From assembly GCA_030448055.1 (NCBI GenBank), contig JAUJNR010000002.1:1049352-1113351 (forward strand): DNA of 64,000 nucleotides, read 5' to 3'. The notes below the pieces were generated by a model. That model made no database searches and was not told where the DNA came from. It was given only the letters and a program-made list of their open reading frames with translations. This stretch comes from Pyrinomonadaceae bacterium (lineage in GTDB: Bacteria > Acidobacteriota > Blastocatellia > Pyrinomonadales > Pyrinomonadaceae). Below, in pieces: positions 38,470 through 48,743 of this stretch. Every line of letters starts with the position of its first letter. Position 1 is the stretch's first letter. The translations under genes and the position numbers were made by a program.

Positions 38470-41280
38470 ATGATGAATAAAAGTTTTAACCAAAGCCGTT
38501 TTCTAGGCGCTCTGTTTATGCTGCTGTTGGCGTTGGGTTTGGCAACCGCGCAGGAATTCAGAGCCACTGTTACGGGGACGATTAAAGACCCGAACGAAGC
38601 TGTCATTCCGGGCGCGAACGTCACGATTACGAACGTTGAGACGAACGTCTCTGCCAGCGCGACGACCAACGATGAAGGCGTTTATACTTTTCCACTACTC
38701 CAGCCGGGAAAATATAAACTCACTGCAACCGCGCCGAATTTTCAAACGTCAGTGCGTGAAGAAATACAATTGAATATTGATGACCGATTAACGCTCGACG
38801 TTCAACTGACGGTCGGCGCGGCGGCTGAAGTAAACATTTCCGCCGACACAGAAATCATCGAACGCGGCACGGTTTCGACCGGAACGGTTATCACTGAACG
38901 TCAGATTACCGAATTGCCTTTGTCCGAAGGCGCGGCTTACAATCTTGCGACGCAGGCGCCGGGCGTTTCCTATACGGGAAATCCGCAATTTACCGGACCG
39001 ACCGCTAACGGCAACCTAGCCGCGATTCGCACAAACGGCGCGCCGGGAAATCAAATCACGCTCGACGGTTCGCCGAATCTGGCGTTCGATGGCGGCGTCG
39101 CTTACACGCCTCCGGCGGATGCGCTTTCGCAATTCAAAATTCAGACCAACGCTTTCGACGCACAAAACGGATTCACCGCCGGTTCTACCGTTAACGTCGC
39201 GGTCAAAAGCGGGACGAACGACTTGCACGGTTCGTTGTATTACTTCAACCGTCCGGGCGTTTTAACTGCCAATAACTTTTTCAGCAACCGCGCCGGTCAA
39301 GAACGCCCACCGCGCAGTTACTATCGCGCGGGCGGTCAAGTCAACGGACCAGTTTATATCCCTTATCTTTACAACGGACGCGACAAAACGTTTTTCATGT
39401 TTTCCTATGAAAAACAACTCGACGAACGCGCTGAGCCGGAAACCTTTACCGTGCCGACCACTCTGATGAGAACCGGCAATTTCTCAGAGCTTCTTCCGCT
39501 CGGTATTCAGATTTTCGACCCGGCGAGTGCTTTTTTAGGCAACGCAACGTGCGGAACTACCGGCACGTTAAATAATGTTTGTCGCACGCCTTTTGCCGGA
39601 AACATTATTCCGCAAAATCGTTTGAATCAGGCGGCGGTTAGATTTTTAAATCTTTACCCGCTCCCGAACGTGCCAGGCGTGTCGAACGGAACATTTGACA
39701 ACTATTTTTCAAATCAAGTACTTAATCGTCCGTACGACTCGTATCTGACGAGAATTGACCATAATTTCAACCAGAATCATCGTATCTTTGGTAAGTTTTT
39801 CTACAGCAAAAGCAACGAAGACCGCTTAAACTTTATCAACGAGCCGGATTCGGTCACGCAGGGATTTGAAATCCGCCAGAACAAAGGCGGCAACCTTGAC
39901 TACACCGCCACGCTTTCCAACTATCTAGTGCTCGACATCCGTTCGAGTCTGAACGATTTTGTGCAGGAGCGAATTCAGGCAAATCCGATTTCGGCGGCAG
40001 ACCTCGGTTTTAATCCAAGCGCTAATAATGGATTAACTTTCTTAGCAAACATCAACAATCCGTTCCCGACTGGTCTGAATCCAGTAACCGGTTCGAGCCT
40101 CGGTTTGCGAACTGCGCTCGGAACCACTCTCGGAACGACCAACGCGACGGGTCCGACCGAAACCGTCGTTTACTCATACGACCGCAAAAACGCCAACTAC
40201 ACCAGATTCATCGCCGGCATTCAACGCGAATTGCCGTTTGACATCGGCGTCGAAGCCACTTTCGTAATGTCGCGCGGTAACGATTTACCGGTTCTGCGCC
40301 AGTTAAACTATATTCCGCGCGAGTATCTAATTGACTTGAGCGGCATCACCGATGCGGCGACGATTAACGCTCGGATTACGGCAAACAACGCCGGGTTTTT
40401 GAATCAAAATGTCCCTAATCCGTTGCGAGGCTTGATTCCGGGGGGCGGAACATTTAACAACGCTACGATTCAGAGACGTTTTCTGCTCACGCAATTTCCG
40501 CAATTTCAAGATTTGATCGTCACCGAATACAACGGCAGCAACGATTATCGCTCGCTTCAGTTGCAAGCGAACAAACGTTTGAGCAGCGGATTTTCGTTCA
40601 ATGCGTCGTACACCTACGCGCACGAACGCGAAAAAACTCGCCGCTTGAATCCGCAGGACGAAGAATTGACCAGTCAAATCTCAACGTTCAGCCGCCCCCA
40701 TCGCATTACGTTTTCGAGCGTCGCCGAACTTCCGTTCGGACGCGGGCGTCAGTTCTTCAGCGAATGGAATCCGGTCGTTGACGCATTCTTAGGCGGTTGG
40801 CAGTTCAATGCCGTTTACGAATGGCAATCAGGCGAACCGCTGCTTTTGCAAAACAACTTTTTCAACGGCGATCCGTCGCAGTTGAGAAATCGGCTTGGCG
40901 AAACCGACGAGCAGGGCAGAAAATACGGCGTTGACATTCCGGCTTTCGATACGAGTCTGTTCCGCACGACCGATACCGGCGCGTTCATCGCTTTCGGTAA
41001 CAACTATACCGTCAGCAGCCAGAACGTTCTGCGCACGCTGCCTCTGACGCTCAACAACTTGCGTATGCAGCCATTCCAGAAATTCGATGTCGGGTTGACG
41101 AAAAACTTTCGCATCAACGAAAGAATGAAGCTGCAAGTCCGGGTCGAAGCGATTAACGCCTTGAATAAGGTGTATTTCAACGTGCCGCAGCTGGCGTCAA
41201 ATAACGCCGCGTTCGGATTAACGGGCGGTCAGCGAAACTTGCCGCGGGACATTCAGATCGGCGGAAGATTTACTTTCTAA
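38470..41280 (+). CDS. TonB-dependent receptor, Oar-like, with N-terminal carboxypeptidase-regulatory-like domain
   Basis: ATVTGTIKDPNEAVIPGANVTITNVETNVSASATTNDEGVYTFPLLQPGKYKL; plug and barrel; C-terminal IQIGGRFTF. Start reassigned to ATG 38470 (MMNKSFNQSRF..). Confidence 0.92.
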   Translation: MMNKSFNQSRFLGALFMLLLALGLATAQEFRATVTGTIKDPNEAVIPGANVTITNVETNVSASATTNDEGVYTFPLLQPGKYKLTATAPNFQTSVREEIQLNIDDRLTLDVQLTVGAAAEVNISADTEIIERGTVSTGTVITERQITELPLSEGAAYNLATQAPGVSYTGNPQFTGPTANGNLAAIRTNGAPGNQITLDGSPNLAFDGGVAYTPPADALSQFKIQTNAFDAQNGFTAGSTVNVAVKSGTNDLHGSLYYFNRPGVLTANNFFSNRAGQERPPRSYYRAGGQVNGPVYIPYLYNGRDKTFFMFSYEKQLDERAEPETFTVPTTLMRTGNFSELLPLGIQIFDPASAFLGNATCGTTGTLNNVCRTPFAGNIIPQNRLNQAAVRFLNLYPLPNVPGVSNGTFDNYFSNQVLNRPYDSYLTRIDHNFNQNHRIFGKFFYSKSNEDRLNFINEPDSVTQGFEIRQNKGGNLDYTATLSNYLVLDIRSSLNDFVQERIQANPISAADLGFNPSANNGLTFLANINNPFPTGLNPVTGSSLGLRTALGTTLGTTNATGPTETVVYSYDRKNANYTRFIAGIQRELPFDIGVEATFVMSRGNDLPVLRQLNYIPREYLIDLSGITDAATINARITANNAGFLNQNVPNPLRGLIPGGGTFNNATIQRRFLLTQFPQFQDLIVTEYNGSNDYRSLQLQANKRLSSGFSFNASYTYAHEREKTRRLNPQDEELTSQISTFSRPHRITFSSVAELPFGRGRQFFSEWNPVVDAFLGGWQFNAVYEWQSGEPLLLQNNFFNGDPSQLRNRLGETDEQGRKYGVDIPAFDTSLFRTTDTGAFIAFGNNYTVSSQNVLRTLPLTLNNLRMQPFQKFDVGLTKNFRINERMKLQVRVEAINALNKVYFNVPQLASNNAAFGLTGGQRNLPRDIQIGGRFTF

Positions 41281-41313
41281 TTCGCAATTTGTATTGGAAA
41301 GTTCGTTTACTCG

Positions 41314-41354
41314 GCAAAGCCCTCGATGGCATCAAAACCAGTGAGGGCTTTGCT
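41314..41354 (+). terminator. Terminator-like hairpin after the TonB receptor
   Basis: GCAAAGCCCTC..GAGGGCTTTGC. Confidence 0.55.
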
Positions 41355-41377
41355 CTAAACTTTACGGAAACCAGCGA

Positions 41378-43411
41378 ATGAAAAAAATATATTTCGGAAA
41401 CCTAGTTTTGCTCGTTTTATTATCGGCAATTTCTGTCAGAGCCGAATTTTTTTCAAATAAAAAAGTCGATGTAACGGTTGCGCCTGACGGCAGCGGCGAT
41501 GTCAAAACCGTTAATGAAGCCGTCGCGAAAGTTCCCGAAAATAACAAAAAACGGTTTGTAATCGCCATCAAAAAAGGCGTTTACGACGAGCAAATCAGAA
41601 TTCCCGCCAATAAGCCTTACGTTTCATTGATCGGCGAATCAGCCGAAAATACGAAATTAACTTTTAATATATCGAACAAAATCGCCGGTTCGACTTCCGC
41701 CGCTTACGCTTTTTACGTCGCCGGGCACGATTTTTACGCCGAAAACATCACGTTTGAAAATTCGTTCGGGCAAGGCTCGCAGGCAGTAGCGGTTTTGACC
41801 GAAGCCGATAGATTGATTTTTAAAAACTGCCGTTTTCTCGGCTGGCAGGACACGCTTTACGCGAAAAATGGACGGCAATATTTCGATAATTGTTATATCG
41901 AAGGTCACGTCGATTTTATCTTCGGGCAAGCCGCCGCCGTTTTTGAAAACTGCATGATTCATTCCAAAGGCGACGGTTACATCGCCGCGCCGATGCGTTT
42001 CGCGGCGGACGAGCCGAGCGGCTACGTTTTCGTCAATGCAAAACTGACCGGCGAAAACACGCAGAAAGGCGTGTTTCTCGGACGCCCGTGGCGGGCGTTC
42101 GGCAGAACCGTTTTTCTTAATACGGAAATGGGCGCGCACGTTCGACCGGAAGGCTGGAACAATTGGGGCAAAGCCGAAAACGAAAAAACGGCGTATTTTG
42201 CCGAATACAATTCCAAAGGCGCGGGCGCGAAAATGAACGAGCGCGTCAAATGGATGCGGCAGCTTTCCAAGGAAGAAGCCAGACAATTTGAGCCGGAAAA
42301 TTTTCTCAAAGGAAAAGACGGCTGGAATCCGAAAACGGCGAGCGAGAAATGGCAGGAGACGACCAAACCGGATTTCAAACCGGTTTCGTGGAGCGATGTT
42401 AACAAACAACAGCAGTTGTGGTATCAAACCGACGAAGCGGCACGCATCGCCGATCAGGTCGTTTTGTATCAGAAAGAAAGCGGCGGCTGGGAAAAAAACA
42501 TCGATATGGTGGCGATGCTCGCCCAAACCGAAAAAGACGCGCTGCTCAAAAGCAAATCCGGCGGCGAGACGACGATCGACAACGGCGCGACTTACACCCA
42601 GATCGCTTATTTAGCAAAAGTCATTACCGGAAGTTTGGCTAAAACGACGCCGCCGAATAATTTTCCGAAATACAAGGAAGCATTCAATCGAGGCTTGGAT
42701 TTTCTTTTCGCCGCGCAGTATGAAAACGGCGGCTATCCGCAGTTTTTCCCGCTTCGCAAAGGTTATTACACGCACATCACTTTTAACGACAACGCGATGA
42801 TCAACGTTTTAAAGCTGATGCGCGAAATCGCCAAAAAGAAAGAAGATTTCTTGTTTGTCGATGAAGAACGAAGACTCAAAGCCGAAAAAGCGGTCGAAAA
42901 AGCAATGCCTCTGATTCTGAAAACTCAAGTCGAAGTCGGCGGCAAAAAGACCGTTTGGGCGGCGCAATACGACGAAGCGACTTTAAAACCGGCGCCAGCC
43001 AGAAAGTTCGAGCCGGTTTCCCTGACGGCGGGCGAATCAATTGGTATCGTTCGGTTTTTGATGTATGACAGCAAGCCGAGTCAAGCGGCGATTGACACAA
43101 TAGAATCGGCGATTGCGTGGTATCGCGCGAACAAAATCGAAGGCATTCGCTGGGATACAAAAGGCAAAGAACACGCCGTCGTCAAAGATAAAAACGCGCT
43201 GCCGATTTGGGCGCGGTTTTACGAAATCGAAACGATGAAACCGATTTTCATCGGGCGCGATGCCGTTATCAAATACGACGTAATGGAAATCGAAGCCGAA
43301 CGACGCAACGGTTATGCTTGGTATGTTTCTGAACCAAACGAACTTCTGGAAAAAGATTATCCGAAATGGAAAGAAAAAGTTGGCAAATCCGCCGGAAATA
43401 AAAATAGATAG
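41378..43411 (+). CDS. Pectinesterase (CE8) - pectate lyase (PL10) fusion
   Basis: CE8: GSGDVKTVNEAVAKVP, CRFLGWQDTLYAKNGRQYFDNCYIEGHVDFIFG, FLGRPWRAFGRTVF. PL10: DEAARIADQVVLYQKESGGWEKNIDM, NGGYPQFFPL..HITFNDNAMINVL. Confidence 0.92.
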   Translation: MKKIYFGNLVLLVLLSAISVRAEFFSNKKVDVTVAPDGSGDVKTVNEAVAKVPENNKKRFVIAIKKGVYDEQIRIPANKPYVSLIGESAENTKLTFNISNKIAGSTSAAYAFYVAGHDFYAENITFENSFGQGSQAVAVLTEADRLIFKNCRFLGWQDTLYAKNGRQYFDNCYIEGHVDFIFGQAAAVFENCMIHSKGDGYIAAPMRFAADEPSGYVFVNAKLTGENTQKGVFLGRPWRAFGRTVFLNTEMGAHVRPEGWNNWGKAENEKTAYFAEYNSKGAGAKMNERVKWMRQLSKEEARQFEPENFLKGKDGWNPKTASEKWQETTKPDFKPVSWSDVNKQQQLWYQTDEAARIADQVVLYQKESGGWEKNIDMVAMLAQTEKDALLKSKSGGETTIDNGATYTQIAYLAKVITGSLAKTTPPNNFPKYKEAFNRGLDFLFAAQYENGGYPQFFPLRKGYYTHITFNDNAMINVLKLMREIAKKKEDFLFVDEERRLKAEKAVEKAMPLILKTQVEVGGKKTVWAAQYDEATLKPAPARKFEPVSLTAGESIGIVRFLMYDSKPSQAAIDTIESAIAWYRANKIEGIRWDTKGKEHAVVKDKNALPIWARFYEIETMKPIFIGRDAVIKYDVMEIEAERRNGYAWYVSEPNELLEKDYPKWKEKVGKSAGNKNR

Positions 43412-43478
43412 ATTCTTAAAATTCAAGGATTAGCTTTCATTAGCCGCAAAAAATTTAGCCCCCGACATTAAATAAATT

Positions 43479-44211
43479 GGGTCATGACTAGCAGAAAATG
43501 ATTTGCCTGGTAATTTTCAGCAAGATTTCATACAAGTCATTATTGCGATAATTAAATCTAAACTCGCACTCTTTCAAGTGCAAGTAGAAAGTGTTCTTTG
43601 ATACGCCCCGAAACTTAACGAGCCGCACTTTAGCATATCCCCAGAAGCCTTCGATACCGTTGATATGGACATCACCTTTGCCATAACTTTCCTGGTGATA
43701 AATGCGAAAGTGTTTCTGATAACCGAGGTGAACAATTGAATCGTAGGAACGGAAGCCATCAGTATAAACAGTTGAATCAAAGCTTACTTTGCCTTTGATA
43801 ATTCGCTGTAAAGTCTTGGCTTGGACGTTTTTGACAATCTCGGTATAGACACGCCCGTTACGTTTGTAGATACCAAAAACGATGTGTTTGTTTTCCGCTC
43901 CGCGACCACGCTTGCCTTTTCGATGGCGCGAGCCGAAGTAAGATTCATCAAGTTCGACCGCGCCGGAAAAAGGCGATTCAAGTTCGCAGAAATTGGCAAT
44001 CAAAGAACGAACCAATGTCAGATAGCGATTGACCGTATTGCGATTCAGATTGGTTAATTCTGCCGTCTGAGAAGCGGTCAAATCAAGGGCAAAAAGCCGC
44101 AAGATTTGACGGAATTTAGCGCGTGAAATTCGAGCGCGTATGTAAAGTTTATAACTGTCTGTCATTACTAGCTTTAAGTATTGTAATTTACTTTTCTGCT
44201 AGTCATGACCC
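43479..44211 (-). mobile_element. IS1595-family insertion sequence with 8-bp TSD AATAAATT
   Basis: 20-bp IRs GGGTCATGACTAGCAGAAAA at both ends; AATAAATT at 43471-43478 and 44212-44219. Confidence 0.96.
43488..44165 (-). CDS. IS1595-family (ISXO2-like) transposase
   Basis: VELDESYFGSRHRKGKRGRGAENKHIVFGIYKRNGRVYTEIV; HINGIEGFWGYAKVRLVKFRGV. Confidence 0.95.
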   Translation of the reverse strand: MTDSYKLYIRARISRAKFRQILRLFALDLTASQTAELTNLNRNTVNRYLTLVRSLIANFCELESPFSGAVELDESYFGSRHRKGKRGRGAENKHIVFGIYKRNGRVYTEIVKNVQAKTLQRIIKGKVSFDSTVYTDGFRSYDSIVHLGYQKHFRIYHQESYGKGDVHINGIEGFWGYAKVRLVKFRGVSKNTFYLHLKECEFRFNYRNNDLYEILLKITRQIIFC

Positions 44212-44220
44212 AATAAATTT

Positions 44221-47200
44221 ATGAAGATAACGCATCGGAGAAATATCATTGCCTCGACCATCGCCTCGTGCTGTTTAATTGCGGCGTCGTTTATGTTTTT
44301 CGCGCAGGCGGCAACGACCATCGTTGACGATACTTTCGCCGACGGCAGCAGCACGAATCAAAATTTGCCGACTTCGCTGGCAGTTTACAAAGCGCGTTCA
44401 ACGACGGTTAGAACCGATGCCGTCGGCTCGGTCGAATACAATATGACTGCGACCGGAACCAGCTCCGAAGCGTTTTGGGCTTATTTTACCGATTCTGGTT
44501 CACCCGGCAGTTTGGGTGTGGGCGAGGCGATTACTTTTTCGGGAACATTTTCGCTCGAAGGCTTTGCCAATAACAGTCAGGACATTCGTTTCGGTTTGTT
44601 CAACTCGAACGGTTCGCGGCAAGCGGCTGATTTAACTGGCGGGCACAACGCGACCGCGTTCGGCGACGATACCGGTTACGCGGCGCAATTTTACGCCAGC
44701 GGCGCGGGCAGCCCGTTCGCTCTTTACCGCCGCGACGTGACCCCGACTCCGACGACCAATATTTTTAATTCGATGGCGACGACGGCGGGTTTTCAGCCGC
44801 TGACCGGCACGGGCGCGACCGCGCGGCAAACTTTACAAAACAGCACGCCTTATACTTTTACTTATTCGGTAAGCCGTATTTCGGCGACGCAAACGCAGGT
44901 TGCGGTTTCGGTGACGGGCGGCGCGCTTTCCAATTTGAATTATACGGCGATTGAAACGAGCGACGCTCCTTACACGAATTTCGATTGGTTCAGCTTTCGG
45001 GTTGCCGGAACAAACTTCGCAACGAAGATGACCTTCACCAGATTTCTGGTCGAATACGCGCCCGCCGCGCCAGTCATCACCACGCAGCCACAGCCGTCGA
45101 ATCAAACCGTCGCAATCGGCAGCAACGTGCAATTTTCAGTCGCCGCGAGCGGCAGCAATCTTTCTTATCAATGGCTGAAGGACGGCAACCCGATTACCGG
45201 AAACGCTTCGGCGACGACGGCGACTTTGCAGTTGACGAACGTGCAGACGAGCGATTCGGGCGTTTATACCGTGCGCGTCACCAATTCCGGCGGCAGCGTT
45301 GTCAGCAACCCGGTAAATCTGACCGTCTCCGGCGGACAGGTTGACCCGCCGCCCGTGATTACGCAGCAGCCGCAGGACACAACGGCGACAGTCGGCTCGC
45401 CCGCGACGCTTTCGGTGACGGCGACCGGCGCGAATTTAACGTATCAATGGTTCAAAAACGGAGTTTTAATCAGCGGCGCGACTGGCTCGACGCTCAATTT
45501 CGCCGCCGTTCAAAACAGCGACACCGGCAATTACACGGTGACGGTCAGCAATCAATTCGGCAGCGTAACGAGCAGCCCAGCGCGGCTGACGGTTGTTTCG
45601 ACCATCGCGGCGACGGCTTTTTCACCGCAAAACGGCACGACCGGACTTTGCGCGGACACGCCGCTTTCAATCACTTTTAACCAAACTCCGAGACTCGGAA
45701 ATACGGGCAAAATCCGCGTTTATCGCGCGGACGGAACGCTCGTTGACACGATTGATATGGCGTCGGCGACACAGACGAAAAATATCGGCGGCACAAATTT
45801 TAATTATTATCCGGTTATCATCAGCGGAAATACGGCTTCGATTTATCTGCATCAGCAGCTTGCTTACAATCAGACTTTTTATGTGACGATTGAAACTGGC
45901 GTGATTACGGACGCGAGCAATGTTCCGTTCGTCGGATTTTCCGATTCGACGACTTTTACTTTTACGACGAAAACGGCGGCTCCAGCTTCCGGCTCGAATC
46001 TTTTGACGGTTGCCGCCGATAATTCCGGCGACTTCTGCACGATTCAGGGCGCAGTTGATTTCGTTCCCGCTAACAACGCGCAGCGAGTCGTCATCAGCGT
46101 CAAAAACGGAACTTACACGGAAATCGTCAACATTCCGTCGAATAAACCTTTAATCACCGTTCGAGGCGAAAGCCGCGCCGGAACGATTCAGAGATACGCT
46201 AACAACAATAACTTAAACGCTTCGACGACGACCCGACCTTCCTTCAACGTCAACACGGGCGCGAACGATTTCGTTCTCGAAACCATTACGCTGCAAAACG
46301 CGACTCCGCAGGGTGGCTCGCAAGCCGAAGCGTTTCGCTCCTATGCACTGCGCACGACCGTCAACACCGTTAATCTTTTAAGTTTCCAGGATACGATTCT
46401 GACGCAGGGTTCGGCGTTTATCACAAACAGCTACGTCGAAGGCGACGTAGATTTTATGTGGGGAACGGGCGCGACGTATTTCAAAAACACCGAGCTGAAA
46501 ATGATGCGCGAAAATCTCGGTTATTACACACAGATTCGCAACAGCGCGGCAAACTACGGCAACGTCTATCTCAATTGCCGTCTGACGAAAGCCGCGAATG
46601 TCACGAACGGCAGTTATCTTTCGCGGATTGACCCCGACGATTTTCCTTTCAGCCAGGTCGTATTTATTGACTCGCAAATGGATTCGCACATTCTGCCCGT
46701 CGGCTGGCGTTTCGACAATCCGACGAACGAGGTGACGGCGGCGAATTACCCGAACATTAGATTTTGGGAATACAACACAACGACTTTGGACGGCGTAACG
46801 CCGGTTGACTGCAGCCAGCGGCATCCGATTTCCCGCAATTCGTGCAACAATCCTTTGACCGCCGAGGAAGCGAATTTTTATCGCAATCCGGCGAATATCC
46901 TCGGATTTACACCGCAGGAAAAACTCTCTGCGACGGTGACGCTTTCAAATTTAACGCAAACTTATGATGGTTCTCCGAAAGCCGTTACCGTCACGACAAA
47001 TCCTTCAAATTTGAGCGTGACAGTTACTTATAATGGTTCAACAACCATTCCGACCGCAATCGGCAATTATAATGTCGTCGTCACCGTGACCGACCCGAAT
47101 TATACGGGAACGACGAGCGGCGTTTTGAACATCAGATCAACTGTCAAAGCGTTTCCGACCGCCGAAGGCGCGGGTGCCTACGCCGTTGGCGGACGCGGCG

Positions 47201-48672
47201 GCGACACGTATCACGTCACGAATCTGAACGACACAGGCGCGGGCAGCCTGCGCAATGGCATCAGCACGGCAACTGGAGCGCGCACGATTGTTTTTGATGT
47301 TTCGGGAACAATCTATTTGAATTCGAGATTAAACATCAACAAATCGTTCATCACCATCGCCGGACAAACCGCGCCGGGCGACGGCATTACCATTGCCGGC
47401 TGGACGACGACCGTCACCGGCGCGCAGCACGTTATCATTCGCTATCTGCGATTCCGCACGGGCGACATTCGCTGCGCGAACGGTATGGAAGGCGATTCGC
47501 TTTGGGTTGATAATTCAAAAGACGTGATGATTGACCACGTTTCCGCGTCGTGGAGCATTGACGAAAGTTTATCCGTGACCGATTCGGACCGCGTTTCGGT
47601 TCAGTGGTCGTTTATTACCGAGAGTTTGAATTTATCGTGTCACCCGGAAGGCAGACACGGTTACGGCTCGCTGATTCGCTACGGCAGCGGCAGAATCTCG
47701 TTCCACCACAATCTTTACGCGCATCACTTCAACCGCAATCCGCGCGTCGGCGATAACATCACGCTCGATTTCGTCAACAACGTCATTTACGATTGGGGAA
47801 CCGACGCCAGTTACAGCGGCGCGGCGACTGAAGGCATCACGAAAGTTAATTACATCGGCAACTATCTGGTCGCCGGACCGAACACGCCCGTCTCAAAACG
47901 CACCAGAGCCTTTAGCGGCGGCAGCGTCAACACCTGGATTTACCAGAACGGAAACGTCATTGACAGCAACGTCAACGGCGTGCGCGACGGAACGAATACC
48001 GGCTGGGCGATGTTCGTCGGCAATTACACGCAGCAGACAAGCCCGCTTGATTTACAGTCAATCGGCGGCGAAAACCCGCTGGTTGACATCAATGCCGAAA
48101 GCGCCGAAACCGCTTATACCAAAGTTTTGAACACCGCCGGAAGTTCGCGCCCGCGAGACGCGGTTGACACGCGCATCGCTTCGGAGACGACGAACGAAAC
48201 CGGCGCGTTTATTAACTCGCAAAACGATGTCGGCGGTTATCCGACATTAATTTCGCTGCCCGCGCCGACTGACACCGACGGCGACGGTATGCCCGACAAT
48301 TATGAAATCGCTCGCGGGCTTAATCCGAACAACGCGAGCGACGCTTCGGCGATTGCCTCAAACGGCTATACCAATCTGGAAAATTATCTAAACGGCATAT
48401 CGGCTCCGGCGGCAAGCGTGACTGTCGGCGGGCGCGTCGTCACCGCCCGCGGGCGTGGCATTTCGCAGGCGTTTGTAACTTTGACCAATTCGGCGGGCGC
48501 GTCTTTGATGACAATGACAAATCCATTCGGCTATTTCAAATTTAATGAGGTTCAAGCCGGCGAAACATACGTTATACGCGTTAGAAGCAAAAGATATACT
48601 TTTGCTAATCCTTCTCAGGTTCACCTAGTCAACGGCGATATAACGAATTTGATTTTTACGGCGACGAATTAA
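44221..48672 (+). CDS. Multidomain secreted pectin-active protein: Ig-like x2, Big_5-like, CE8 pectinesterase, MBG, PL1 pectate lyase, C-terminal regulatory-like domain
   Basis: Ig (YQWLKDGNPITG.., YQWFKNGVLISG..), CE8 (AADNSGDFCTIQGAVDFVP..LLSFQDTILTQGSAFITNSYVEGDVDFMWG), MBG (TLSNLTQTYDGSPKAVTV), PL1 (PTAEGAGAYAVGGRGGDTYHVTNLNDTGAGSLRNGIS), VTVGGRVVTARGRGISQAFVTLT. Confidence 0.9.
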   Translation: MKITHRRNIIASTIASCCLIAASFMFFAQAATTIVDDTFADGSSTNQNLPTSLAVYKARSTTVRTDAVGSVEYNMTATGTSSEAFWAYFTDSGSPGSLGVGEAITFSGTFSLEGFANNSQDIRFGLFNSNGSRQAADLTGGHNATAFGDDTGYAAQFYASGAGSPFALYRRDVTPTPTTNIFNSMATTAGFQPLTGTGATARQTLQNSTPYTFTYSVSRISATQTQVAVSVTGGALSNLNYTAIETSDAPYTNFDWFSFRVAGTNFATKMTFTRFLVEYAPAAPVITTQPQPSNQTVAIGSNVQFSVAASGSNLSYQWLKDGNPITGNASATTATLQLTNVQTSDSGVYTVRVTNSGGSVVSNPVNLTVSGGQVDPPPVITQQPQDTTATVGSPATLSVTATGANLTYQWFKNGVLISGATGSTLNFAAVQNSDTGNYTVTVSNQFGSVTSSPARLTVVSTIAATAFSPQNGTTGLCADTPLSITFNQTPRLGNTGKIRVYRADGTLVDTIDMASATQTKNIGGTNFNYYPVIISGNTASIYLHQQLAYNQTFYVTIETGVITDASNVPFVGFSDSTTFTFTTKTAAPASGSNLLTVAADNSGDFCTIQGAVDFVPANNAQRVVISVKNGTYTEIVNIPSNKPLITVRGESRAGTIQRYANNNNLNASTTTRPSFNVNTGANDFVLETITLQNATPQGGSQAEAFRSYALRTTVNTVNLLSFQDTILTQGSAFITNSYVEGDVDFMWGTGATYFKNTELKMMRENLGYYTQIRNSAANYGNVYLNCRLTKAANVTNGSYLSRIDPDDFPFSQVVFIDSQMDSHILPVGWRFDNPTNEVTAANYPNIRFWEYNTTTLDGVTPVDCSQRHPISRNSCNNPLTAEEANFYRNPANILGFTPQEKLSATVTLSNLTQTYDGSPKAVTVTTNPSNLSVTVTYNGSTTIPTAIGNYNVVVTVTDPNYTGTTSGVLNIRSTVKAFPTAEGAGAYAVGGRGGDTYHVTNLNDTGAGSLRNGISTATGARTIVFDVSGTIYLNSRLNINKSFITIAGQTAPGDGITIAGWTTTVTGAQHVIIRYLRFRTGDIRCANGMEGDSLWVDNSKDVMIDHVSASWSIDESLSVTDSDRVSVQWSFITESLNLSCHPEGRHGYGSLIRYGSGRISFHHNLYAHHFNRNPRVGDNITLDFVNNVIYDWGTDASYSGAATEGITKVNYIGNYLVAGPNTPVSKRTRAFSGGSVNTWIYQNGNVIDSNVNGVRDGTNTGWAMFVGNYTQQTSPLDLQSIGGENPLVDINAESAETAYTKVLNTAGSSRPRDAVDTRIASETTNETGAFINSQNDVGGYPTLISLPAPTDTDGDGMPDNYEIARGLNPNNASDASAIASNGYTNLENYLNGISAPAASVTVGGRVVTARGRGISQAFVTLTNSAGASLMTMTNPFGYFKFNEVQAGETYVIRVRSKRYTFANPSQVHLVNGDITNLIFTATN

Positions 48673-48682
48673 TGGCGCTATC

Positions 48683-48725
48683 AGCATTCGATTTCTTTCA
48701 TCGAAATCGAAAGAAATCGAATGCT
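48683..48725 (+). terminator. Strong hairpin, 16-bp perfect stem plus T-run
   Basis: AGCATTCGATTTCTTT-CATCGAAATCG-AAAGAAATCGAATGCT then TTGATTTTTTATAA. Confidence 0.8.
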
Positions 48726-48743
48726 TTGATTTTTTATAAAACT

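Noticed and set aside
41657-42526. Long antisense ORFs opposite the CE8-PL10, Oar and hsd genes
   Set aside because: They mirror codon-biased genes on the other strand, have low-complexity Phe/Arg-rich translations and no recognisable domains or SDs.
48672-48743. ATG at 48672 as the GH28 start
   Set aside because: It would translate through a perfect 16-bp terminator-like hairpin; the downstream ATG at 48744 gives a clean Tat signal.
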